A stretch of DNA of 64,000 nucleotides from Vespa crabro. Its lineage: Eukaryota; Arthropoda; Insecta; Hymenoptera; Vespidae. Positions 37,548 to 50,277 of the stretch are shown in pieces; within the stretch, counting starts at the first letter, position 1; each line of letters begins with the position of its first letter. Where the stretch lies: positions 20,167,973 to 20,231,972 of the forward strand of contig NC_060956.1 of assembly GCF_910589235.1 (NCBI RefSeq). The letters run 5' to 3'. A program made the position numbers and the translations under genes. The notes beneath the pieces were generated by a model, which had not been told where the DNA came from, searched no databases, and saw only the letters and a program-made list of their open reading frames with translations.

Positions 37548-37711
37548 ATGGCTAGGTAATAGTATTATTAATGTATATGTGTTAATCACAGAGATATTTG
37601 AAAATGATTATTAATACAATAATTAATTTATTAATTTATTATTAATTTTATAGCATTCCTTTTTATGTAACATTAATAGCGATTTGTATAATACCCTTTA
37701 TGAAGCTATAA
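37548..37711 (+). CDS. Candidate 21-residue membrane microprotein in the OPA3 leader
   Basis: An ATG at 37548 with AAAATGG context is followed after 8 bases by a donor (GTAATA at 37556). The acceptor TTTTATAG leads to an exon at 37654. Splicing yields MASIPFYVTLIAICIIPFMK plus a final Leu and stop at 37709-37711. Nearly all of it is one hydrophobic helix. The same exon continues to a donor at 37753 (GAG|GTAATA), and the next acceptor (ATTACAG, 37917) opens the OPA3 start exon. The smORF and OPA3 therefore look like two ORFs of one transcript. I do not recognise a family. The split ATG exon and intact frame over the junction support it; the shortness counts against it. Confidence 0.4.
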
Positions 37712-37936
37712 TATAGCTGTCTACTGTACTTCCAAATAATTTTGGAAATGAGGTAATAGTCCTTTAAAAAGATAATTAAATATATTATTTTTGATATGAT
37801 AATTTTTATTAGATGTGCTTTTATTTTCTGATGATTGATGCACTAATAAAAATTATATGTTTAATATTTAATATTATAGTTTAAATAATATCACTTATTT
37901 GATTTATATAATTACAGAATATAAGAGAAAATATTT

Positions 37937-37972
37937 ATGTGCTTTATTGAAATCTACAACGAACAATGGTAG
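37937..37972 (+). promoter_or_regulatory. Upstream ORF overlapping the OPA3 start codon
   Basis: An ATG at 37937 opens 11 codons whose stop (TAG at 37970-37972) overlaps OPA3's ATGGTAG start in a different frame. It could lower or gate OPA3 translation, or allow termination-reinitiation. Confidence 0.4.
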
Positions 37973-38689
37973 TAGGCGTATTTCCTGTTCTTAAATTAGG
38001 TGTATTATTTATTAAACAAATAAGTAAACCTTTGGCCAAATTAATAGTTAATCAAGCTAAAAATCATCCTATATTCCGTAGATACATTATTATTCCACCT
38101 GCTCAATGTAAGTATTAACAATGTAACATATAATATAAGATAAAAACGATAAATTTTATTAAAATCAATTATTATAATATTTTTTGATTATACAGTGTAT
38201 CATTGGGCAGAAGTAAAAGGTAAAATGTATATGATGAATCTTGGAAAACCAACAAAAGTAGCAAAATTAAATGAAGCTATGGCAATAGAATTAGGAGCTA
38301 GTTTAATGGGAGAAGTTATTATTTTTAGTCTTGCTGGTGCATGTGTAATGTTAGAATATAATCGTCAAGTAACTAAAGAAGCAAAGAAAGAAGAAGCGCG
38401 TTCTGCACAGATACAACAATTTATAGATGATATTAACTCATTACAACAAAATAGTATACAATTAAAAAGTGAAGTTCTGTCTTTACGAAATACCGTGGTA
38501 CAATTAGCAAAAGGTACAAAGTATGAACTAACTGAACAATCGATATTAACAGAGATTGATAAAAAGATTGATGAATCACAAAGTACAAATACAGAAATAA
38601 CCGCAGAAACAAATGATACTGAAAACAAACAATCACTGATCCAACGTGCTATAATATATTATGAGAATAATTTTAAAACAGATAGATAG
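37966..38689 (+). CDS. OPA3: Optic atrophy 3 protein homologue, mitochondrial
   Basis: A mitochondrial membrane protein needed for normal mitochondrial morphology and metabolism; its biochemical activity is not established. Two coding exons, 37966-38107 and 38196-38689, join in phase 1 to give 211 residues. Family sequence is clear from the start: MVVGVFPVLKLGVLFIKQIS, then KPLAKLI, PPAQ then LYHWAEVKGKM across the junction, ELGASLMGEVIIFSLAGACVM (hydrophobic segment region) and LEYNRQ. A coiled coil (about 125-175, heptads of I/L with many Q, E and K) and a polar tail follow, making it longer than many vertebrate forms. A non-coding exon begins at 37918 after an ATTACAG acceptor. Confidence 0.93.
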
Positions 38690-39302
38690 AATTAGGTAAT
38701 TAGATTTATTTATTTTTATTTGAAATATGTGATAACTCAGAGATATTTTCCAATGTGATTACCAAAAGAAATTTTTTATGTTTCGGTCAATAATAATTTT
38801 TTTTTTCCATACAATATTATAACTTATGTATATTATGTATATTTTGTATATATCAGAAGTTCTTTCAGATATGTAAAATTGTATTTTAAAATAACAGGTT
38901 GTCTCCAATAAAGCCCTCGAATATTATTTATTTGTTATTAGGGCATTTTATTCTAGATACCCTATAAATTTGTAACTTTACATTGCTTTCTTACTTCTGG
39001 AATATAGAACATATACAATATAAAATTTATGTTTAATGTCAGTTTTATTTTTTTAAATTATTATACTTCATTTTTCATAGGCAAATAATGTAGAAAACTA
39101 AAATTAAAGCAAACTGAGGTAATCGATTAGTAAGACATGCTTATTGTTGCTAGTATCTTACAATTTTACATATAACTTTAGTCTTTTGATTAATACTGAC
39201 ATAATTTGTAATTACTATAAAAATCAATAAAAATTTTAACAAATAAAGGTATGTATTTAGTTTGTATATACATAAAGAGTAAATATTACTGTATTCATTT
39301 TT
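38690..39302. other. Convergent 3' region, OPA3 and CCDC61
   Basis: About 610 bp between facing stop codons. AATAAA at 38907-38912 is a possible OPA3 polyadenylation signal. A short imperfect inverted repeat surrounds GCCCT...AGGGC at 38913-38943. No ORF. Confidence 0.55.
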
Positions 39303-41050
39303 TTAACTTAAATTAATTCCCTCTTTTAACATTTTTTGAAGTGTGTAAATTCTTGATTCCAAATTTCCAAAATCAATCTCTGTAATACAAATGCAAAATT
39401 AATATAATAATAAAAAATTATAAATATATAATACGAACTTGATTCTTTAGAGCAAATGTAACGTGATTTTACAATGTTCCGATTCGAAGAATTTTTAGTT
39501 TGAAATGACTCCATTGAACTTCCTGTAATTTTTGTCTATTGGTATTAACTTGTAAATAATTATTATTTTAATATGGTAGAATTTTATATTATTGTACAAG
39601 AAATTTAAATTATCTGTAATACCAGGTGATAGGCTAGATGTTTTAAAATGACCAGAAATAGAAGGAGATCGACTTCTACTTCTTCTATTAATGGAACGGC
39701 GACTATGCGAAGAAGGTGGAGGAGTCCGACGTTTAAACGCAGGACTACCATCACCAGATCTTCTGGTAGTAGACTCAGTAAGCTGACGTATTTTTAAAGA
39801 CAATACAGCATTTTCAGCACGAAGTTTTTGAATTTGTACTCGAAATGATGTTCGTTCTTTGGCAACGCTATTTTCTAATGCACTTATTGCATTTGCTAAT
39901 CGTCTTATACCTTTTCCTGTATTGTTTAAAAATATATATAGATAATGAAAATGAATTCATGTTATCATTGTTATCATATTCATCATTGCTTCCTTATATA
40001 TACCTCCATTAGAAAGTTTATGATTTTCTTCAAGCAACCTTTGATTTGTGATTGTAAGTTTCTCTATCCGTTTTTGAAGATCTTTATTCATACCAGTAGA
40101 ATTTAATCTTTCAATTTCAGCTTGCAATCTTCTTATTGTTGCTTGCAATATTGTTGGATCAGGCAAACCACAGTATTCCAAGGGCAATGGATAATGGATT
40201 CTTAAGGTTGTTATATTCGAGAATACTTGTTTTACCTCCATAGAGATCAATTTTATACATATTGCTTGTATTTGATATTATATATTACATTGTGTTACAA
40301 GGTATTAGAAAAAAAAAAAAAAAAAAACAAAATGTTTCACTAGATACATATATGTAGAAATCTTTATTCCTCAAGTTAATATCACATTCAAATTCGTATA
40401 TCTATGAAAATTTTAAGAAAAATTTATTTTATTACTTACCGATCAAATTCTACTGTATATGTTAAAATGAGATACCGTCGATTATTTGCCTTATTACTCA
40501 TAGCTGAAACAGAACTACTATCAATTTTACGAGAACGTAATAATTCTAGATCCTCAAAAGTCAATAAATCCAATGTGATAGACTCGCTTGTCTGTAAATT
40601 ACTTTTTATTACTAACATCGATATAAATTTGATTTAAAGATAAAAATGTTATGATTACTTTTAATAGTCCTGATTGTAGCATTGCGACAAATACGTCAAA
40701 CTGTTTATAATTTCCTGTTTTATGCGTCAAATTTTCAATATCTTGTTATGTAAAAAAGAAAGAGAAATATTATTCTTATAATAGTAATATAAATATTGTT
40801 AATAAAATTTATATAAATAAACGAGACTTATGTAAATTAAAAAGTATTTATAATAAGAAGAATATAGAAATATTAACGAACATGCAGTATCATAAGATGA
40901 TCGCCAATCCTCAGCAGTAAATTTATCAGTTATTGTCAATTCCAAACATCTTTGACATCGTTTAAAAGCCATTACTTTCATTTTTACGACATATTCTTTC
41001 CCTCCTTTAAAAGCATACGTGGTCACTAAATTAGATCCCGATTCGTTCAT
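39303..41050 (-). CDS. CCDC61: Coiled-coil domain-containing protein 61 (CCDC61/VFL3), centriole/basal-body protein
   Basis: A centrosomal/basal-body protein with an XRCC4-like head and a coiled-coil stalk, which acts in basal-foot or rootlet placement and spindle assembly. Seven minus-strand exons join in frame: 41050-40882, 40741-40659, 40591-40440, 40200-40004, 39916-39623, 39522-39439, 39379-39303; 351 residues. The head matches the vertebrate protein over long stretches: TAEDWRSSYDTAYIENLTHK region, TGNYKQFDVFVAML, SESITLDLLTFEDLELLRSR, NNRRYLILTYTVEFDRIHYP, LPLEYCGLPDPTILQ. A coiled coil follows at about 160-265, then an Arg/Ser/Pro-rich basic stretch (KRRTPPPSSHSRRSINRRSR), and a conserved short end helix (IDFGNLESRIYTLQKMLKEG). 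It is shorter than the human protein (about 510). It is divergent from the galactosyltransferase gene. Confidence 0.93.
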
Positions 41051-42603
41051 ATTTAAAAGTATAAGAGGATATAAGAAAAATCTAACAAAAATATTCTAAA
41101 TGTATTAAACGAAATGGAAAAAAATGAAATAAGATCTTTTTATAGAAAGTGCGAAATTGTTATTATACGTAATCATATCGTGATGTAATATTAGATATTT
41201 AAATTATAATTTTGTGTATATATATATATATATATATACACATAAAAATCTACGTTTATGGATGTTGTAATAATATCAAATTAATATCATAAAATATATA
41301 ATAGTTCCTAGAACGAGTAACATCAAAGGATTTTGATTGTCGATGATTTAATACGTTGTATTATAATATTATCAATTGACATTTCAATTTCAATGTCTCA
41401 TCGGCAATGTCGTTGTTTATAATAATTTTGCGAAATAATATATAAAGATACATAGATGGCGCCATTGTATATGTTTCCGCAAGAGGGGAGTTTCCAATCC
41501 ATGAGTATACTATGCAGTTAGGAAGTGGCAGTAGGAAAATGTATAGTATAATATATGTAGTGTGATATATCGAAGATCAGCGTCAAAGCCTATAGCATTC
41601 GTACGTTTTCTCTCTTTTCTATGCGTGATTACTTGATTAATGTATATGATGGTCAAGTATTTGATGGAATGAATATCCTTATGTAGAGCCTCACAAAAGT
41701 AGTAAATGGAGTGGTATCAAATGCGGCATGACGTGCTCATCGCGTTTCAAAAGTAAGCAATTGTTTACATAGTATTCTTTGTCATTTATATACTCCGGTC
41801 TTTGTTGCCAAGTACAGCTGATCGTAATGGCAATTCAATAAAAGATATCACGATACAGAGAAAGATTCCTTTTTTTTATGTAGCATTGAATTGGGGAAAA
41901 AGTTTCTTCGTATTCTTTCGTCTGATGACATTATGATCATATAACTTTTGTAATATTAATCAAATCCGACAATAATTTGAATACTAACATGTAACTGAGT
42001 ATTTTTAAGAAAGCTTATGATTATATTCGTTTATTTATTTAAAAGTTATTACGTCTTGAAAATGAATGAGAATTAAGAAGAAATTCGATAAATTTTCAAG
42101 TTTTATCACAAAAGAAAAAAAAAAAAAAAAAATAAGAAGAAAAAAAAGGAAGTATGCGAGTTAAGTTGCTAAGATAATTTGTGATATTTATTGACTTGAT
42201 AAAATGTCAATATTTCCTGTCCAGTTAAATAATTGATTTTAATCTCTATTATCTCTATTATTTCTTAAGATTATATTAAGCAATCAAGAAAAAATGCCAG
42301 ATATTAATCAATTCATAAAATTTTATTTCAAGAATGGTCAATAAAACTTAGGCACATAATAAATTTCATTCGAAATGTTAAAGAACTTGATTTACTTTTG
42401 CATTAAAATATGAAGAAACTCTTTCTTCAATCTAGCATAATATTGAATTTTTAAATATTTTAATTGTACATTTTACAAAAGGTAAGGATAAATAAATTTA
42501 ATTTTTTGTGAAAATTCTTATATAAAATAACAAATAAATGTATGTATAAACACATATAAACATTATAAGTTATTATATTTTTATTATATTCTTCATTTTT
42601 CAG
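41051..42603. promoter_or_regulatory. Divergent region with probable 5' UTR exon and intron of the galactosyltransferase gene
   Basis: The CCDC61 promoter lies at the left. A likely non-coding exon of the plus-strand gene ends at 41752 (donor AAAA|GTAAGC); its start is unknown. A long intron then runs to the acceptor TTTTTCAG at 42603. That exon carries an ATG at 41706 that opens a uORF (see findings). The intron holds poly-A at about 42114-42132 and nothing else recognisable. Confidence 0.5.
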
Positions 42604-43441
42604 ATGGACCGACTTCGACTGTTGCCCATGGAATTGCCATCTGCTACAAGCATAAGCAATAATGGAAGTGTTAAAGGAAATATTAAAATTTCTTTTGTCA
42701 AGAGATTGGTAGTCGGATTTGTAATCTTGGCTGTGCTAGGCCTATTATATGTACCAGCATATCATTCAGCTCAGGGTCCATTTTTAGGCTTAGGTGAGAC
42801 TCCATGCTCTACAGAACCTCTCAGTGGTTCGCACTTGGTAGCCACTGTAGGTATGCATTCATTAATGTTGCTTGATCACACATTCAACACTTTTTGCATT
42901 AGATTGCTCAAATATATAATTCATAGAAATTATAATAGAACTATTATAGCGTGGCCATAAAATATCATTTAAATAATTATCAATATTTAATCAAAATTAA
43001 TGTTTTTGAATAAATGAAAAAGCGTACCACATTTAAAAATAACATTGAAATATTTAGTTAACATCGGCAGATTTTAACAGGTTTAGTATGTTGATAAGTT
43101 TGCACTATGGTATGTTTTTTTAAAGTTTATTTTTGATTTTAGTTATAAACATTTAAGCATCATTGTGCTTTTAATAGCAATATTCAAAATTAATATCACT
43201 TATAAAAAAGCACAAAACTTAATTATTTGTTTATATTGCTTTGAAGCTTTCACATCTTATAGTGCATTTATTTAGAACAATTCAAATGCAATTTGCAAAA
43301 CAGTTTAAACACAAGATTGAATGAGTTTTATAAATGAGGATTAAATTGTAGAATGCTTGAGCTATAGTAGATTTGGGGAAAAACATATATTTATATGCAT
43401 GATAATGCCAACAGCTATAAGATAGTCGAGTGATGAATGTG

Positions 43442-43472
<31 letters not shown>

Positions 43473-44660
43473 GTATTATTTATTCATTATAAAAGTGTTT
43501 ACTTTACAGCACAGTTACCTGGTTGGGCATATAATACTTCAAGAGATGTTAGAAATTATATTCATCCAGGAAATATTACTTCCATTTTGAATCCACTTGC
43601 TCTTTGTTTACCACCTCCATATTTACTTATAATTATTTGCTCGTCAGTGGCAAACTATAAAGCCAGAATGGCAATTAGAAATACTTGGGCTAATAAAAAT
43701 AATTTAGATGTTTTATATAATTCTACAGTTAAAGTTGCATTTCTTCTGGGACAAAGTGATAATGATACACTCAATGTATGTATGTGTGTGTATAATTAAG
43801 TAAAGTTGTATATAAAAATAAAATGTTGCATTGTTCGTTTGTTTGCAGAACTTTATAATTGAAGAAAGTTTTCAATTTAATGATATACTGCAAGAAAAAT
43901 TTTTGGATACATATAATAATTTAACATTGAAGTCTGTTATGATATTAAAATGGGTCACTACAAATTGCGAAGAAGCTAAATTTATTATGAAAACAGATGA
44001 TGATATGTTTGTAAATATAAATCTTTTGATGAAAACCTTGCAAGCAAGAACACAGTCTAAAGGTGTTTTACTGGGATCTCTTATTTGTAATGCTAGACCA
44101 ATATCAGACTCGAAAAATAAATGGTGAGTATTTCTACAAAGAACAAATTTAATTCGTGGTTGCAATAATATTAATAATTATGTGAAAAATTATATAGAAA
44201 TGTATTCAGTAAAGAATATTTTATATACATTAGGTATATGCCAAAATATATGTATCCTGAAAAGGTTTATCCTAACTATCTATCAGGTACAGGATATGTT
44301 ATGAGTATTGATGTAGCTTTTAAGTTATATCAGGCAGCTTTGATAACACCTCTACTTCATTTAGAAGACGTTTATATTACGGGTCTTTGTGCAAAGCATG
44401 CAAAAATACGTCCTATTAATCATCCAGGTTTTAGTTACGCGCAAAGAAAATTGGATCCTTGTATACTTAATAACTCCATAACTACACACAAAATTAATGC
44501 ATCTACTATGTATACAATATGGAATAAAATGAATAATAATACGAATATATCTTGTAAGAAACGTGCTCGTACAGGTAAACAAGTCGTTAGCTTAAGCAGA
44601 AATGGTAGAAATGTTGGTTATTACATGGTGAAAAGAAGAGCTGTTAATAGATGTGTTTAG
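42604..44660 (+). CDS. Beta-1,3-galactosyltransferase-like glycosyltransferase (GT31)
   Basis: A Golgi type II membrane enzyme expected to transfer galactose (or another UDP-sugar unit) in beta-1,3 linkage to glycans. Four exons join in frame: 42604-42850, 43510-43775, 43849-44123, 44234-44660; 404 residues. A short cytosolic tail is followed by one membrane segment (residues about 35-52, LVVGFVILAVLGLLYVPAY). The GT31 catalytic domain shows AIRNTWAN, VKVAFLLGQS, an LKSVMILKWVTTNC segment, the metal-binding DxD as KTDDDMFVN, YLSGTGYVMS and LEDVYITGLCAK. This is closer to the B3GALT1 group than to brainiac, judged by motif spacing from memory. Cysteines and N-glycosylation sequons (NTS, NIT, NST, NNS) are frequent, which fits a lumenal enzyme. 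The ATG is the first base triplet of its exon. Confidence 0.9.
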
Positions 44661-45759
44661 CACATCTGATTAGAGCATAATTGGAAACATCGGTATTATC
44701 TCATGTATCGTACTGTATATAAAAACAACATGCAGCATATCTTAAAATATTATTCATATTACATGTCACAGAATTTTCCAAAAGATTATTGCCTTATATG
44801 ATTTTAAAAAAATGAGATTTGCAAAATTTAATATTTGCAAAAATAGTATTTCAATTGAAAATATAAGATATTAATTATTTCTAATATTAAGCTTTATACT
44901 TAGTGGTAGGTAGTGATCGATGTAGGCCTTTCTTTTCCATTTAAATCAAATTATTAATGTGTTATGAGAGAAAGATTTGTACTTGATATTTGAAAAAAAT
45001 TTTTATATTTTTCCATTTATGCCATAGTAGTTTATAAGGAAACACTGTCAATTAGATCTATGTGTATCAGTTATTGACTTATTTTGCAATGACATCTTAT
45101 CATTTACTTTCAGCATATTTTTACTATATGAAGCACCTCAATATATATATATATTAATAATTAATAATTTTCTATTCTGATATTTTAATTCATAGAAAGT
45201 GGATTTTGGTGAGCTTCTTTCAATGTAACTTTATTATTAGAGCATACAATATTATAGTTGAATATTTGTGATTTTCTTAGACGATTCCTATTTATATCTT
45301 ATAAGAAATTTATCGAATTTTATGAATAACTTATTAATCAGAACAGATCTGTTGTCCCCTCCTATATCTATTATGATAATAATGCATCAATATATATAAA
45401 TAATGTTTTTGTATCTTATATTGTGATTTACAAATAATATCCTTATTTAAATTGAACTAAAAAAACATTTATTACTAAAATATTATATTCTGTTCAATTT
45501 AGAAATTCATATATTCTACTTAATTTATAAGATATAAAAAGAAAGCGAATAAAAATCATAACTTTGTTATAATACCTTAAAAGATACACCAATAAAGTGC
45601 TTCCTTATCTTCTGTTATGATATTTTATAATAATGATATAAAATAGAAATATAATAATCTCAGAAAATTGATATTTACAAAGAAATAAGGATCTTTTATA
45701 AATGTACTAGTCTTTAATATTTTTATCTTGTTTTAAAATTTCCGTAATATTTTTATATA

Positions 45760-45790
<31 letters not shown>

Positions 45791-47068
45791 GAAGAAAAAA
45801 AACAGAAAACATTTTTATCAAAAACAGCATACATTCCATTACATTTTAACTAAGAAATTTAAGAAAAAATATAAAATTAATAAACTTTTATCAAATTAAA
45901 TTCAATAATATGATTCCTTTAAACATGTCCAATCGTGTTTTTATTCTAGGAATTTTAAATCATTAATATATGTAGTTAACATGTAACTACGTACAATTTA
46001 AATAGTCTTGAGAAGAAAAAATTTATATAAAGAAAATTAAATTATTATCAGTAAATTAATATTTAGAAACAAATTTCTTGTCTTATCTTACATAGTTTTA
46101 GATACCATCAAAGCGTAGAGGATTTTTATTATTTATTAATTAAAATAAACTATATTGTTTGCGTGATTAAAAAAATGTCAATTTTCCGATCAGGTTGAGT
46201 TTACGTAATTTATTATATATTTCAAAATATTATTTTTTTCCACTATTATAATATACATATTAAATCGTTTGTAATCAAAAGAAATATATTCTTTTATTGT
46301 AAATTGATATAGGTACATTTATGATGCAGATTTATGTACAAATATTATCAGATTATTAAATTATATTAAATATGAAAAATTGTGTTCCATGACTCATACA
46401 ATTGTATTTGATATACATATAATACGATTATAAAAAGTTACAAGAGAATGTTAAAAGCTTATGCGCATTTGTGAATAAATGTATTACTACTTTGGCTTTT
46501 ATTGCTTTTGGACAGAAAATCTAACCAGCAAAAATTTGTTTTTTCTTACACAATTTTAATTATAATCAGTTATAGAAATAATATTTTAATTATAATCAAT
46601 TATAGAAGTGATAAATGATAAAAATGAATAAAAAGAAGTTTATAGAAAAATATAAAATAAAGTGAACATAAATACCTATAAAAAATAAAGTTTATTTTTT
46701 ACAATCTTACAGAATACAAGATATATTTTTATAAAAAGTTATTAAGATATATTGAAAGATAACATCATTGTTACATCAGAATTATCAAATTTGATAATAA
46801 ACGATTGTAAACTATAATGATATTCAATAACTATTTTACCTAAATGCACTTATTCATTTTTTGCTTTAATAATTATTAATAATGTTTATTATCATTTTCA
46901 ATTCATGCATAGTATCACTACACATGCATGAATTCACTTACTTAAACTGTCTAGGCAATTGTAACACACTTTTTTTTTACATCACTTAATACAACTAATG
47001 TCACTTTTAGTAGCAAATGCTTTTCAATTATTATTGTACTACATCTTTATTATAAGAATATTATGAAT
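44661..47068. other. Convergent intergenic region, galactosyltransferase and GPATCH4
   Basis: About 2.4 kb between facing stop codons, A+T-rich, with a poly-A tract at about 45762-45787. No ORF above background on either strand. A TTTATT at 47046-47051 is a possible minus-strand polyadenylation signal for GPATCH4. Confidence 0.6.
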
Positions 47069-48925
47069 TTATATGTTAGTTCTATCTTGATCATTATTCG
47101 TTTTTTCAATTTTATTAGTTTCCTCTTTATCCTGTTTAGATGATCTTTTTAATTTTGCACTAACATCCTCCGTAATATTAATGGCCATCAAATTCTCTGC
47201 TATACAACTTAATTTATCTTGTGATTGAATTGAAGTTATACGTCTCTCCAAGTTCAATTTTTCTTTATTTTTTTTATGAAGACGATGTTTCTTCTTTTTC
47301 AATATTCGTAGATTTAATCTGGATGCTTCGTGATTACAAAATACATGTTGTGATTTAGTTACATTTGCATTAGAATTATCTTCTTCATTTTTCTTATGTT
47401 CATCATTGCAATTATCAAAGCTCATCCTTTCCATTAATTTTATAATCTTTCTGTTATGGTATTTTAATTTTTTTACTGTAGGATCATTTGAACCTCCAGT
47501 ATTAATATCATTACTTTCTTGATGTTTACTTCTTTTTGTTTTTGATTTTAATGAACTATTATGTTTAGAATCACAACAATGACTTTCTTTATATGGAGTA
47601 CTACTACTACTACTACTTTCTTTTACCATGCTTTGTTTATGATGCCTTTTGTGTTTTTTAATTTTTTTCTCTAATATTGAATTTGCAGGAAGCGGTATGT
47701 CATGAACTTTTTCTGATGTTGTAGTCTCTAAAATATTGTCATTGATAAATCCATGATCAACTTTTACTCTTCCATCTTTACTTCTCTTACGTTTTCGGCA
47801 CGAGCTCTTTTCACTTTTTAATGCACTTGAACTACTACTACTACTGCTATTATCATTTATATTACAGGAAATAGTTAATAAACGTGTTAAATGTTGTATA
47901 TTTTTTCTTTCTTTCTTAATTGTAGCTTTAGATTTTATAAAACCATTTTCTTTACTAGAGGATACATCTGTAGTTGTCAATGTTGCATTTGCATTATTAT
48001 TATCTATTTTATGTCCACCCTTACCAAATATTTTTTCCATTTCTAATCTAGCTTTAGCTCTTTTACGAGCTAGATGGTTCATTAGATGCATTAATTTTTT
48101 CTCATGTTTGGCAACTCTTTCCAATTTTCCATTCATGTCTAAACCATGACGGGCACCTTTGTGTAATGTTCTACCTCCACAGGCTTTAAAAAGTTCTTCG
48201 TCTGTTAATATTGGTATCTTAATGGACTCTTTCTCTTCCTCTTTTTCTTGATCAGATTTTTCTAATGTAATTAATTTTTCATCTTGAAGCACGTTAAGTT
48301 TGCGAAAGTTATTATATTGTTCTTGTCTTGATTGTTTTGCTTTTAAATTCCTTAAAGCTGTATTCCGATCAATAACGGAAATAGAAACTTCATCATTTTC
48401 TGAAGTGACTAAAACATTTTTGGCAGCATTATTAAACGCAGTTTGCCACCAGTGAACTTCTTTCGATGGTTTGTATCCTATTCCTTCGCTATTCAATTTT
48501 AATTTTGGCTTTAAAGCTTCCGTTATTCCATTTTCATTTTTACCTAGTCCTTTTCCTATTTTTTGAATGATAAAATACAAAAAATATATCCTTAGAAAAA
48601 TATATTAAAATTGTTGATACGAAAAGGTGTTTCAAACGATATACAAATAAAGAAGGAACAAAATGGAAAAAAAAAGGAAAAAAAAAACTATCATTCTAAA
48701 AATAAAATCATGATTAAGTGGCTTGGATGCATAAATCGAAATACATCTGTGATAAAGAATCATGTATTCCATTATACATAATTATTGAGTATACATTATA
48801 ATCACAATACACGAAGAAAAATGCATCATATTATGATCATTTTATATTCAATTAATTACAATTTTGTTTTTTTCTTTTTTTTTTTTTTTTTTTTTCCCCT
48901 ATTAAAAAGGATAAATTCTCTTTTT

Positions 48926-48964
<39 letters not shown>

Positions 48965-49147
48965 TTTACGCAGGGCACAGATATAACAACATATTTATAT
49001 TAGATAAGAGAGAAGAAAATTAAGGTTAAGTAGTATTTTAATCGAATGCATAAAGTAACATATTCGTTGCTTATTTATAAGATCTTTCAATATCGTACCT
49101 TCCGTCCAACCGTATTTTAGGAGTTGAGCTTTTGCAAAATTCGCCAT
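47069..49147 (-). CDS. GPATCH4: G-patch domain-containing protein 4
   Basis: A nucleolar protein with an N-terminal G-patch that activates DEAH-box RNA helicases; the human protein works with DHX15 in rRNA and snRNA modification and processing. Two minus-strand exons, 49147-49099 and 48555-47069, join in phase 1 to give 511 residues. The G-patch spans about 1-60: MANFAKAQLLKYGWTEGKGL, then GKNENGITEALKPKLKLNSE, GIGYKPSKEVHWW, which matches the family almost residue for residue. A conserved segment follows near 140-185 (CGGRTLHKGARHGLDMNGKL, with a basic helix). The rest is lysine/serine-rich disorder with several nuclear or nucleolar signals (SCRKRKRSKDGR, KKKKHRLHKKNK) and two poly-Ser runs. 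One very long second exon carries 97 percent of the protein. Confidence 0.94.
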
Positions 49148-49752
49148 ATTAATATATGTAACTTTGATAATATGAAATACACATATTTTTTCTAACAGTT
49201 CAAGAATATAAAAAAGCACATACGATATTGACGTACCCTCAAACTAAGCTAATCGAAATACAAATGACCGAGGTAACACGTTAGATATTGATACAAAATT
49301 GTAGGACACACTTGTCTTCTCTAATACATCAATACACACCAGGTGTCTCTTTGGTTCTCAATTATGAAATCAACCAATCGGTGAAAGTCATTGACAAATA
49401 TTCCTTTTTCATTGGATAAAGTAGACATTTTTCAAATTGTATTTACAAATTATGTCCTGTACGATTGTAAACAATTTTTAATTTTTTTGTTGTTTCACCG
49501 AACAAAATAAATCGATAGATAAATACATAAGAGCCGGTGATTATAAAAGTGATATAAGTTATTTGAAATATTAAGAGATATTTTATCTCGCATGTTATTC
49601 TTAAAATTTTCATATTAGATATATGCATAAAAGAATTATTTTTTTTTCTCAAGAATAAATATACTTACCTTTTTTTATTTGTTTCATCATAGAAATTTAA
49701 ATAATAATTCACATTTAAATATCCAAATATCTCAAAATGAAAACAACAACAA

Positions 49753-49790
<38 letters not shown>

Positions 49791-50277
49791 ATGAGTTATA
49801 ATACTTCAACAATAATATTGGATCATGCATACATCGATAACTCGTAAAGAAAAATGTCTTTTATGTAAAAACTATAAGAATTGATTATTGTAAATCGATA
49901 TATTCGAATAAAACCCGTAATAGATAGATCTACGTCGAACCAGTTATTATGGTGAATTTAATATTGAATAATTTAATAATACGAACAACACAAATCGAGG
50001 AAGAAAATATTGATAGGGATGAGAATAAACCGGATGTTTTCTAATAACGGTGTTGTTAACGTATCGTTATACTTCGTACGACGTTTTCTATTATTAAATA
50101 AATAAAATAGTGAATTCTTCTCGCTAGAACGTTACGTTATCGTATACTTGCGAACTCTGCCTATTTTTCTTTTTTTTCCATTCTTTCTTTCTTTCTCAGA
50201 GTATATAATAAAGTACTTAGAGTATCGTACAGATTGTATACTAAAAGAGAAAGAGAAAGAAAGAGAAGAAAAGAGAG
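49148..50277. promoter_or_regulatory. Divergent region between GPATCH4 and the odorant receptor
   Basis: About 1.1 kb between opposite start codons. Poly-A fills 49755-49790. Otherwise A+T-rich without a recognisable element. A (GA)-rich stretch immediately precedes the receptor ATG (50244-50277). Confidence 0.5.

Noticed and set aside
38894..38966. Possible second MITE fragment (ACAGGTTGTCTCC ... ATACCCTATA)
   Set aside because: The ends match each other and the 10.3-kb element only weakly, and the internal GCCCT/AGGGC hairpin alone is not evidence of mobility.
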